64,000 nucleotides of DNA from Isosphaeraceae bacterium EP7 (GTDB taxonomy: Bacteria > Planctomycetota > Planctomycetia > Isosphaerales > Isosphaeraceae): contig CP151667.1 in assembly GCA_038400315.1 (NCBI GenBank), positions 1,189,174 through 1,253,173 on the forward strand, given 5' to 3'. Each line of letters begins with the position of its first letter. The first letter of the stretch is position 1. A program made the position numbers and the translations under genes. Below the pieces are notes generated by a model. That model was given only the letters and a program-made list of their open reading frames with translations. It was not told where the DNA came from and searched no databases. This document shows, one piece after another, positions 27,328 through 35,900 of the stretch.

Positions 27328-30300
27328 TCATTTCCCCGATCCTGGCGGCATGGCCCGCCGCAGCACAGCGAGCCTGGCGGCATGGCGCAGCGGCTCGCTC
27401 AGCGTGGGGTCGGCCCGGAGCATCTCGATGACCTCGGCAGGGTCGCCCTTCGGCTTCCACGACCGCTCGACGAGCCGTTCGGCCTCGCGTCGCAGGGCCG
27501 CAGCCTCACGGCGCGCCCGGTAGCGCGCCTTGAGCGGCGTCGTGTCCCACAGTCGGACCGTGAAGTCGCCCGATCCGGACGCCAGCGTCGCGCCGTCGGG
27601 GCTGAAGGCCAGCGACCAGATGTAGCTCGTGTGGCCCGGGAGACGTGCCACCTCCTCGCCGCGAGCCAGGTCCCACAGCCAGACCGCCCCGTCGCGGCCG
27701 GCCGTGGCCAGGCGAGTCCCGTCGGGGTGGAAGGCCGCCGCGAAGACATCGTCGGTGTGCCCGCGCAGCACCCGGCACGCGCCGCCGTCGATCGGCCACA
27801 GGCGTACGGTGCGGTCCAGGCCGCACGAGGCGAGGCAACGGCTGTCGGGACTGAAGGTGGCCGACACGACGCCCTTCTCGTGGCCGAGGAATCGGCCGGC
27901 CGTCTGATACGTCCGTGCATCCAGGAGGAGTACGGTCGTCTCATCCGCGGCCCGGACGGCCAGCCAGCGGCCGTCGGGGCTGTAGGCCAGGGCCGCACCT
28001 TCGGCCGCGAACAGCCGCTCGCCGGACGCGAGGTCGCGGACGCCCAGGTGAAACTTGGCCTTGTGGTCGTACGCCGTCGCGGCGGCTCTCCGTCCGTCCG
28101 GACTGACGATCACCATGTCCTGGATCAGCTCGCGAAGGACCCGCGGCGAAGTGCTGTCTCGGCTTCCGTCCGGACTGGCAGTCACGAAGGGGAGGGACCC
28201 GGCGGGATCCGGGATCTCCTTGTGGACGCGGGCCGTCGCCGCGTCCCAGATCCGCAACCGGCGATCTCCGTAGCTCTCGCTCACCAGCCGCGTCCCGTCG
28301 GGGCTGTAGGCCAGGCTGGACACGATGCCGGGGTGAGGCAAGGCCGCGCACGGCTCGCCGGTCGCCCCATCCCACAAGCACGCCGTGCCGTCCCAGCTCC
28401 CCGAAGCCAGCCAGCGGCCGTCGGGGCTGAAGGCCACCGGGTAGACGTAGCTGGTATGGCCGCGCAACACCGGCAGGGTCGCCCGGGGGTCCAGGTCCCA
28501 GAGCCGCACCGTGTCGTCCCCACGATAGCCGTGCCCATGCTCGATGCTGAGCGAGGCTAGCCGGCGGCCATTCGGGGCGAACGCCAACCCGACCACGGCC
28601 CCCGTGTGACCATTCAGGACCGCCAGATCCTGCCGGCCCGTCGCCCACCACACCCGGATGGTCCGGTCCGCCCCCCCCCCCGAGGCGACCCATTGCCCGT
28701 CCGGGCTGTACACAACCGCGGCGACCTCGCCGGAATGACGATCGTAAGGCGGTTCGACTTCCCGGCCCGTCGCCGCGTCCCACTGGCGCACCGTCCCGTC
28801 CCCCGAGCTCGTCACGAGGCGCGCGCCGTCGGGGCGGAACGCGGCGTCGAGGAGCTTGCTCGCATGCCCCCGACACGTGGCGATCAGCGCGCCGGTGGCC
28901 GGGTCCCACAGGCACGCTGTCTGGTCTTCGCTGAAAGAGGCGAGCCGCGTGCCGTCCGGGCTGAAGGTGTAACCATAGATCCCGGCGCGGTGGCCCTCGC
29001 AGACCGCCACCGGCTTGCCGGAGGTCGTGTCGAACACCACGAGGCGCCTCCACTCCCCGTCATCCCAGTGACACGCCAGCCGCGTGCCGTCCGGGCTCAC
29101 GACGACGGGATGGGGCTCGCTGTTCCCGGGCCGTTCCACGCGCACGAGGCGCCGGCCGGCTTCGTCGAGCAGGTCAAAGGCCGTGTTCCCGACCCACGCG
29201 GCGACCCGAAGGCCGCGGCGGGTCGGCGTGACGGTGAAATCCGGGAAAGGCCCGCGTGCGAGGCGGATCGGCAGGGTCCGGTCCTCGCCGCCCTCCAGGT
29301 CGTCGAGCCGCAGGCCGTCGGATGTGAAGGCTCCAACCCGGAGCCGGTCCGGGGCGCCGAGCAGGAAGGAGAGTCTCCGATCGGGCAATGGGATCACCGA
29401 CGAGCTGTCGTCGAGCCGGCTGTGCAGGTGCCGCCACTCCCAGCCGCGCAGCTCCTCCGGCGCCGCGTCGAGCTGGCGCGCGGCACCGGCGACGTCGTGC
29501 GCCGACAGGGCCGCGACCGCGGCGGCCAGCCGGGCGCGGTACGCCTGGGACATCGCCTCACGCTTCTCGCCGAACGCCGCCCGGGCGTTCCGCTCGGCCT
29601 GGGTGCGCTGCCGGGCCTCGCCGACGGCGAAGAGGAGCGTGCCGACCAGCCCCAGGACCAGGGCCGCCACGGTGGTAAGCACCCCGCCCACCAGGGCCGC
29701 GTTCCGCCGGGCGAACTTGCGCAGCTGATAGAGCGCCGACGGCGGTCGCGCCCGGATCGGCTCGTGGGCCAGCCAGCGGCGCAGGTCCGCCGCCAGGTCC
29801 GCCGCCGACGGGTAGCGCCGTGCCGGGTCCTTCTCCAGCGCCTTGGCCACGATCGTCTCGACGTCGCCGCGCAGCTCCGGGTCGAGCGAGCCGAGCCGCG
29901 GCGGGTCCTGCTCCAGGATCAGCCGGGCGGCCTCGGCGAGGTTCCGGTCCTCCAGCCGATACGGCAGGCGGTGGGCCGCCAGCTCGAACAGGATGACCCC
30001 CAGGGCGTACACGTCGGCCCGCCGGTCGATGGCGGCGGGGTCGGCGGTCACCTGCTCCGGGCTCATATAATTCGGCGTGCCGAGGACCTGGCCGGTGCGG
30101 GTCAAGCCGGCGCCGGTCAGCAGGTCGGCGTCGGTGGCGCGGGCCACGCCGAAGTCGAGCACCTTCGGCTGTCCGGCCTCCTCGACGAGGATGTTGGCGG
30201 GCTTGAGGTCGCGATGGATGACGCCCCGGTCGTGGGCGTGCTGCACCGCGTCACAGACCCGCGCCACCAGGCCCACGCGGGCGTCGAGGTCGAGGCCGTG

Positions 30301-30861
30301 GCGGTCGGCGTACTGGTCCAAAGGCAGGCCGCGGATGAACTCCATCGCGAAGAACGGCTGGCCGTCGTCGGCCAGCCCGGCCTCGTAGACCGGCGCGATG
30401 CCGGGGTGGTGCAGCCGGGCCAGGATCTGGGCCTCGTGGGTGAAGCGTTTGAGGAGGGCGGGAGAGGCGAGGCCGGGGCGGATGACCTTGACGGCGACGG
30501 TGCGGCGCGGGCTGTCCTGCTCCGCCTCGTAGACGGCGCCCATGCCGCCCTCGGCGATGCGGCGCAGCACCCGGTAGCCGCCGACCCGCACTGGCGGGCC
30601 CGGGGGCCACGCCGCGGGCGACGACCCGTCGGCCCCCGGTGTCGCCGGCGACAGCGCGTGGACCAGGGGGCTCTTGAACACGCCCTCGTCGCCGTCTCCT
30701 TCGGCGAACTCCGCGTCGCACGCCAACAGGCCCTCCACCTCGGCGCGGAGGGCGGGCTTGTCGGCGCAGGTGACCGCCAGGAACGCCGCGCGCCGCTCCG
30801 GCGACAAGGCGATCGCCCGGTCGAACAACTCCTGGACAGGGTCGCCCGATCGGTCATTCAT
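27328..30861 (-). CDS. Ser/Thr protein kinase with WD40 repeats (first module)
   Basis: A 1177-residue planctomycete receptor-like kinase. After about 90 residues, the kinase domain shows IAEGGMGAVYEAEQ (glycine loop), VAVKVI (Lys), HRDLKPANIL (catalytic loop) and DFGVA. A membrane segment, VGGVLTTVAALVLGLVGTLL, follows near residue 400. Residues 550-1120 hold about a dozen WD40 blades (FSPDGTRLAS, VRLWD patterns). The kinase would lie in the cytoplasm and the propeller across the membrane. The start overlaps the upstream sigma-factor stop by eight bases, so the two are probably translated together and act in one pathway. Confidence 0.92.
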   Translation of the reverse strand: MNDRSGDPVQELFDRAIALSPERRAAFLAVTCADKPALRAEVEGLLACDAEFAEGDGDEGVFKSPLVHALSPATPGADGSSPAAWPPGPPVRVGGYRVLRRIAEGGMGAVYEAEQDSPRRTVAVKVIRPGLASPALLKRFTHEAQILARLHHPGIAPVYEAGLADDGQPFFAMEFIRGLPLDQYADRHGLDLDARVGLVARVCDAVQHAHDRGVIHRDLKPANILVEEAGQPKVLDFGVARATDADLLTGAGLTRTGQVLGTPNYMSPEQVTADPAAIDRRADVYALGVILFELAAHRLPYRLEDRNLAEAARLILEQDPPRLGSLDPELRGDVETIVAKALEKDPARRYPSAADLAADLRRWLAHEPIRARPPSALYQLRKFARRNAALVGGVLTTVAALVLGLVGTLLFAVGEARQRTQAERNARAAFGEKREAMSQAYRARLAAAVAALSAHDVAGAARQLDAAPEELRGWEWRHLHSRLDDSSSVIPLPDRRLSFLLGAPDRLRVGAFTSDGLRLDDLEGGEDRTLPIRLARGPFPDFTVTPTRRGLRVAAWVGNTAFDLLDEAGRRLVRVERPGNSEPHPVVVSPDGTRLACHWDDGEWRRLVVFDTTSGKPVAVCEGHRAGIYGYTFSPDGTRLASFSEDQTACLWDPATGALIATCRGHASKLLDAAFRPDGARLVTSSGDGTVRQWDAATGREVEPPYDRHSGEVAAVVYSPDGQWVASGGGADRTIRVWWATGRQDLAVLNGHTGAVVGLAFAPNGRRLASLSIEHGHGYRGDDTVRLWDLDPRATLPVLRGHTSYVYPVAFSPDGRWLASGSWDGTACLWDGATGEPCAALPHPGIVSSLAYSPDGTRLVSESYGDRRLRIWDAATARVHKEIPDPAGSLPFVTASPDGSRDSTSPRVLRELIQDMVIVSPDGRRAAATAYDHKAKFHLGVRDLASGERLFAAEGAALAYSPDGRWLAVRAADETTVLLLDARTYQTAGRFLGHEKGVVSATFSPDSRCLASCGLDRTVRLWPIDGGACRVLRGHTDDVFAAAFHPDGTRLATAGRDGAVWLWDLARGEEVARLPGHTSYIWSLAFSPDGATLASGSGDFTVRLWDTTPLKARYRARREAAALRREAERLVERSWKPKGDPAEVIEMLRADPTLSEPLRHAARLAVLRRAMPPGSGK

Positions 30862-31426
30862 CGACTCGTCCTACCCCATTCAGCGCGTCGCCCAGTCGGT
30901 GGGCCAGCCAGGCACGCGCGAAGCGCCACTCGCGCGCCAGTGTGCTGGCCGAGATCCCGAGGACGGCGGCCGTCTCGTCCACGCTCAGGCCGGCGAAGTA
31001 CCGGAGCATAATGATCTCGGCTAGGTGCGGCTTCTCCGCCTTCAGCTTCCGGATCGCCTCGTCCACGGCGAGGAGCTCATCGGCCGGTGGCTCGATGATG
31101 GCCAGGCCCTCGATCAGCGCGACGCGGTGGGCCGCCCCGCCGTGCTTGTGGGTTGCTTTGCGCCGGGCCTGCTCAACGAGGATGTCCCGCATCGCCCGCG
31201 CGGCGGCGCCGAAGAAGTGGCGGCGTCCGCTCCAGCCGGGGTCCTGATCGTCCACCAGTCGGAGGTACGCCTCGTGGACGAGGGCGGTCGGCTGCAAGGT
31301 CTGGCCGGGCGGCAGGCGTGCGGCCAGCGCGGCGGCCAGCCGGCGCAGCTCGGCGTAGACGACCGGCAGTAAGTCCGCCGCCGGCTGCCTTTCCGGCGGG
31401 GCACCCTCGCGATCCTCGTCGGCCAC
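30854..31426 (-). CDS. ECF-type RNA polymerase sigma factor (first module)
   Basis: A 190-residue sigma factor of the TIGR02999-like ECF type. Region 2 includes HEAYLRLVDDQDPGWSGRRH and FFGAAARAMRDILVEQARRK; region 4 is MLRYFAGLSVDETAAVLGIS with the helix-turn-helix STLAREWRFARAWL. There is no anti-sigma gene. The downstream partner is the kinase, whose ATG lies in the last codons (ATGAATGA). Phosphorylation control of the sigma factor is known for some ECF-kinase pairs and is inferred here. Confidence 0.9.
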   Translation of the reverse strand: MADEDREGAPPERQPAADLLPVVYAELRRLAAALAARLPPGQTLQPTALVHEAYLRLVDDQDPGWSGRRHFFGAAARAMRDILVEQARRKATHKHGGAAHRVALIEGLAIIEPPADELLAVDEAIRKLKAEKPHLAEIIMLRYFAGLSVDETAAVLGISASTLAREWRFARAWLAHRLGDALNGVGRVDE

Positions 31427-31704
31427 CGCGCCGCCCCCGGGCTGTCCCGAGAAGAAAATTCAAGAATTGTTGACAGCCCGCAGCGTCCATTATCGGACTT
31501 GTATACGGAGGACGCAAGAGCCGGGCCCGCCGGGAGGCCGCTGACGCCGCCGTGCGTGCGAGTCGGACACTCGCATTGTCGTGCGATGGAGTGGCGAGGT
31601 TGCCGCACCGTTCTGGGTTACGGCCACGATCCGCGACCGACGGGGCCATGCGTTCCGGTCGTGTCTTAACGCCGTTGGCCTGACCTACATGAGTCGGCGA
31701 CACC

Positions 31705-32841
31705 ATGGCTTCACCAGATCCCGACGCCGACCCGACGCCCTTGCAGGCTGTCCACACGCCGAACTTCCCCGCGCTGTTGCGGCAGCTGGGCGCGTCGCTG
31801 CTGGTCACCACCTACCAGGCCGGCAAGCTCGTGCTGATCCGCGAAGAGGGGGACCACCTCAACGCCCACTTCCGCGGCTTCCCGGCGCCGATGGGCATGG
31901 CCCTCGACGGCGACCGGTTGGCCGTCGGCACCAAGATGCAGGTCTGGGAATTCGTCAACGTCCCGGCTGTGGCCGCCCGGCTCGAGCCGCCCGGCCGGCA
32001 CGACGCCTGCTACCTGCCCCGTTCCAGCCACGTCACGGGCGATATCCAGATCCACGAGATGGCCTGGGGTCATGCTCCCCTCGCTCGTGGGGGGAGAGGG
32101 GCTGGGGGTGAGGGGGAACTTTGGGTCGTCAACACCCGCTTCTCCTGCCTGTGTACGCTCGACCGCTCGGCCAGCTTCAGGCCCCGCTGGCGACCGCCCT
32201 TCGTCTCCGCACTCGAACCGTCCGACCGCTGCCACCTCAACGGCCTGGGCATGGTCGAGGGCAAGCCGAAATACGTAACCGCGCTGGGTGAAACCGACAC
32301 TATAGGCGGCTGGCGAGAGAACAAGGCCCGGGGCGGCGTCGTGATCGACGTGGACTCGGGCGCGGTGCTGGCCCGCGGGCTGTCGATGCCCCACTCGCCG
32401 CGCTGGTACGCCGGCCGTCTTTGGGTCTGCGAGTCGGGCGCGGGCACGTTCGGCTTCATCGACCTGAACACCGGCAAGTACGAGCCGGTTGCCGGGGTGC
32501 CGGGCTTCACGCGCGGGCTCGACTTCGCCGGCAACCTCGCCTTCGTCGGCCTGTCGCAGGTGCGCGAGAGCGCAGTCTTCAGCGGCATCTCGATCACCGA
32601 GCGGTTGGCGGAGCACGAGCGGAGCTGCGGCGTCGTCGCCATCGACCTGAGCTCCGGGCAGGTGGTCGCGTTGCTGCGCTTCGAGACAGCCGTCCAGGAG
32701 GTGTTCGCCGTGACCGTGCTCGGGCACCGCTTCCCCGAGCTGATCAACGACGACCAGCAGCTGATGGAGAGTTCCTTCGTGGTTCCCACCGAGTGTCTCG
32801 GTGACGTGGCGGCGACGGTCCGCGCCGCGGGACCAGCGTGA
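31705..32841 (+). CDS. TIGR03032 family protein
   Basis: A 378-residue protein of the TIGR03032 family, with LVTTYQAGKLVLIR, FPAPMGMALDGDRLAVGT, WVVNTRFSCLCTLD, CHLNGLGM and GFTRGLDFAGNLAFVGLSQVRES. The body is probably a beta-propeller; the function is unknown. Residues 123-137 (HAPLARGGRGAGGEG) are an extra in-frame 45-bp piece of a G/C-rich repeat, which would lie on a loop between MAWG and ELWVVN. The start has no strong ribosome site. Confidence 0.82.
   Translation: MASPDPDADPTPLQAVHTPNFPALLRQLGASLLVTTYQAGKLVLIREEGDHLNAHFRGFPAPMGMALDGDRLAVGTKMQVWEFVNVPAVAARLEPPGRHDACYLPRSSHVTGDIQIHEMAWGHAPLARGGRGAGGEGELWVVNTRFSCLCTLDRSASFRPRWRPPFVSALEPSDRCHLNGLGMVEGKPKYVTALGETDTIGGWRENKARGGVVIDVDSGAVLARGLSMPHSPRWYAGRLWVCESGAGTFGFIDLNTGKYEPVAGVPGFTRGLDFAGNLAFVGLSQVRESAVFSGISITERLAEHERSCGVVAIDLSSGQVVALLRFETAVQEVFAVTVLGHRFPELINDDQQLMESSFVVPTECLGDVAATVRAAGPA
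32071..32115 (+). repeat. 45-bp G/C-rich repeat inserted in frame
   Basis: The CCCCTC...GGGGAGAGGGG palindrome-like stretch interrupts the family consensus MAWG-ELWVV without a frameshift. Similar CCCC/GGGG-AGAG sequence occurs near 40995, but I cannot prove a shared family from this window. Confidence 0.5.
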
Positions 32842-32909
32842 CGCGATTGACTTTTAATCTAATTCTGCCCCAGGGGGCGGTCGGTTTATATCCTGAAAGA
32901 AAGATTCCC

Positions 32910-35900
32910 ATGAAGATGCGTTCGCTGTTCAGCCGCCCCACGACCCGCACCATTCGCAAGGCGACACGCCGGGGCCGCCTGGCCCTGGAAGCACTGGAGG
33001 GCCGCTGCTGTCCGTCCACCATCACGGTCCTCACCAATGGCGACGCCGGCGGGGTGCTCACATCGATGGGATCGGACACCTACACGGCGCCCACACTCCG
33101 CGCGGCGATCGCCGGCGCCAATGCCATGGCGGGCGCCGACACGATCAACTTTGACAGCACCGCGTTCAGTACGGCGCAGACGATCGCCCAGACCGGCTTC
33201 CGGTTCTCGCTGACCGACAAGAGCGGGCCGACGACGATCACCGGCCCGGCGGCGGGCGTGACGATCGACGGCGCCCGCCAAGACGCAGTGTTTTCTATCC
33301 GAAAAGGCGTCACTGCATCCTTGTCCGGGCTGACGATCACCAATGGCGTTTCGCACTTTTCTGGCGGCGGCGTGAGGAACTTCGGCACGACCACGCTGAC
33401 GAACTGCACCATCAGCGGCAACGAGGTAATCAATGGCGGTGGCGGATTCCCCGTCAATGAATATGGCCAAAACCTTTGGGGCGAGGGCGGCGGCCTGTAC
33501 AACGCTACCTTCGGGGTTCTCACTCTGAACAACTGCACCGTCAGCGGCAACGGCGTCGGCGGCGCTTATGGTGGCAACGGCGGCGGCCTGGCAAACAATG
33601 GCACGGCGACGCTGAACAACTGCACCATCAGCGGCAACGCCTCCAGCAGGGGCGGCGGCGTGTTGAACAACGCCGCGAACGTAGCCGTCGCCGGCTACGG
33701 CAGGGTCACGCTGACGAACTGCACCATCAGCGGCAACCGGGCTCTCGCCAACGTTGGCACCAGTCTCGGCGGCGGCGTGGAAAACTTAGGCAGTTACTCG
33801 CTGGTCCAGTTGCTCAACTGCACCATCAGCGGCAACTACGCGGGCGGTCAGGCGACCGGCGGCGGCTCCTACACCGGCGTCGGCGGCGGCCTGAGCATCA
33901 GCGCCGGCAAGGCCTACCTGACCAACTGCACCGTCAGCAGCAACGACGGCGGTGGCCTTCGCATCGGCTTCGGCACCGCCAAGTTGAGCAACACGATCGT
34001 CGCGGACGGTGTCAACGGGGCTATTTCGGGCTCGAACAACCTGATCGGTGGCAACCCGCTCCTCGGCCCGCTGGGCGATTACGGCGGGCCGACGCAGACC
34101 ATGCCCTTGCTGCCCGGCAGCCCGGCCATCAACGCGGGCACCAGCGTCATACCGAGTGCGGTGGCGTTGGACCAGCGCGGCAAGGTCCGGGTCGGCGCGA
34201 TCGACATCGGCGCCTTCGAGAGCCAGGGCTTTACGCTCACGGCTGTCGCCGGCAGCACCCCCCAGACCGCTGTCACCAACAGCGCGTTTGCCAACCCGCT
34301 TGCCGTGAACGTGACGGCCAACAACCCCGTCGAGCCGGTCAACGGCGGCGCGATCACTTTCACCACGCCGGTTTTCGGCGCGTCGGCCACCCTGTCGACG
34401 TCTGCGGTCACGATTGCCGGCGCCTCCGCCTCGGTGACCGCCGCGAGCAACGGCAGGAGTGGCAGCTACACCGTGACCGCGACGGCCGCTGGTGCCAGCA
34501 CGGCCTCGTTCAGCCTCGTTAACCTCGCGAGCAAGGCACCGCCGGTATCGTACGTTGTGAATACGACCAGCGCTTCCATCGTCCCGGGGACAGGCCTCCT
34601 GAGCCTGCCGCAGGCCATTCTCCTGGCCAACGCCGATGACGCGGACAGCTCCATCACCTTCGACCCGGCCGTCTTCACCACCCCGAAGACGATCACCCAG
34701 ACGACCCGCGCGCCGTTTCTGTCCTTCGGCACCAACCAAGGCGGCAACCTGTTCTCTAATGCCAACTACTACTACCGCGTCAGCGCGGTGACCCCGAACG
34801 GGGCGGAGACGGGTGCGTCACCGGAGGCATACGTCAGGACCGGGGCCTCCTTCAGTAGCACTGGATATTCTGGGTCGGTCTCCTGGCAGCACTTGGCTGG
34901 GGCGCAGTACTACAACGTCTACCGCGGGTCGACGAGCGGTGGCGAGCAACTCCTTGCCAGCGTGAACGCGCCGGCGGGTGTGAGGGTGGGGGATTTCGTG
35001 TCCTTCCAGGATGATGGCAGCCGGACGATCGCGGCCAATGCACCGTTTGCACCCTCCTGGATCACGTTCAAGGATATGGTCGGCATGGATACGATCGCGG
35101 GCCCGGCCGCGGGCGTGACGATCAGCGGCGGTCTCCTGAGCGCGACGGAGAATGCGACCTTCGAGGTCGCTGCGGGCGTCACCGCATCCCTTTCGGGACT
35201 GACGATCACGGGCGGCACCATCGGCGCGGTCATCGACCCCACCGCGACGCTGACGCTGACCACCTGCACCCTCAGCGGCAACACCAAGTTCGGCGTCTCA
35301 AGTCTTAACCTCGGGAACTCGTCTTCGGGCGGCACGGTCACGCTGACCAACTGCACCGTCAGCGGCAATGGCACTGCCGCTCCCGCCGGCCTCGGCGGCG
35401 TCAGAGTTACCAACGGCACGGCCACGATGACCAACTGCACCGTCAGCGACAACGCCGGTGTCGGCGTCATTACTACGAACGGCACGGCCACGCTGACCAA
35501 CTGCACCCTCACCGGCAACGCCGGCGGCGTCAGTACTACGAACGGCACGGTCACGCTGACCAACTGCACCGTCAGCGGCGGCATTACCCGCGGCCCCGGC
35601 GTCAGTGTTAGCAACGGCACGGCCACGCTAACGGACTGCACCCTCACCGGCAACACCTCCGGCGTCCGCGTCAGCTCCGGCGGCACGGCCACGCTGACCA
35701 ACTGCACCGTCAGCGGCAGTCGCAATGCCGCTGCCGCCGGCAACTCCGCCGGCGTCCTCGTCATCTCCGGCGGCACGGCCACGCTGACCAACTGCACCGT
35801 CAGCGGCAATCGCGATGCCGGCGTCTCGGTGGATAGCGGCACGGCCACGCTGACCAACACGATCGTGGCCCAGAACGCCGCGGGCGGCGCGGACTTCAGC

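Noticed and set aside
28606-31011. 801-codon open frame on the + strand
   Set aside because: Antisense to the first WD40 kinase and sigma factor; its sequence is the Gly/Arg/Pro-rich mirror of their codons.
31470-31500. TTGACA promoter box upstream of the TIGR03032 gene
   Set aside because: No -10 hexamer lies at a proper distance, and the site is over 200 bases from the gene.
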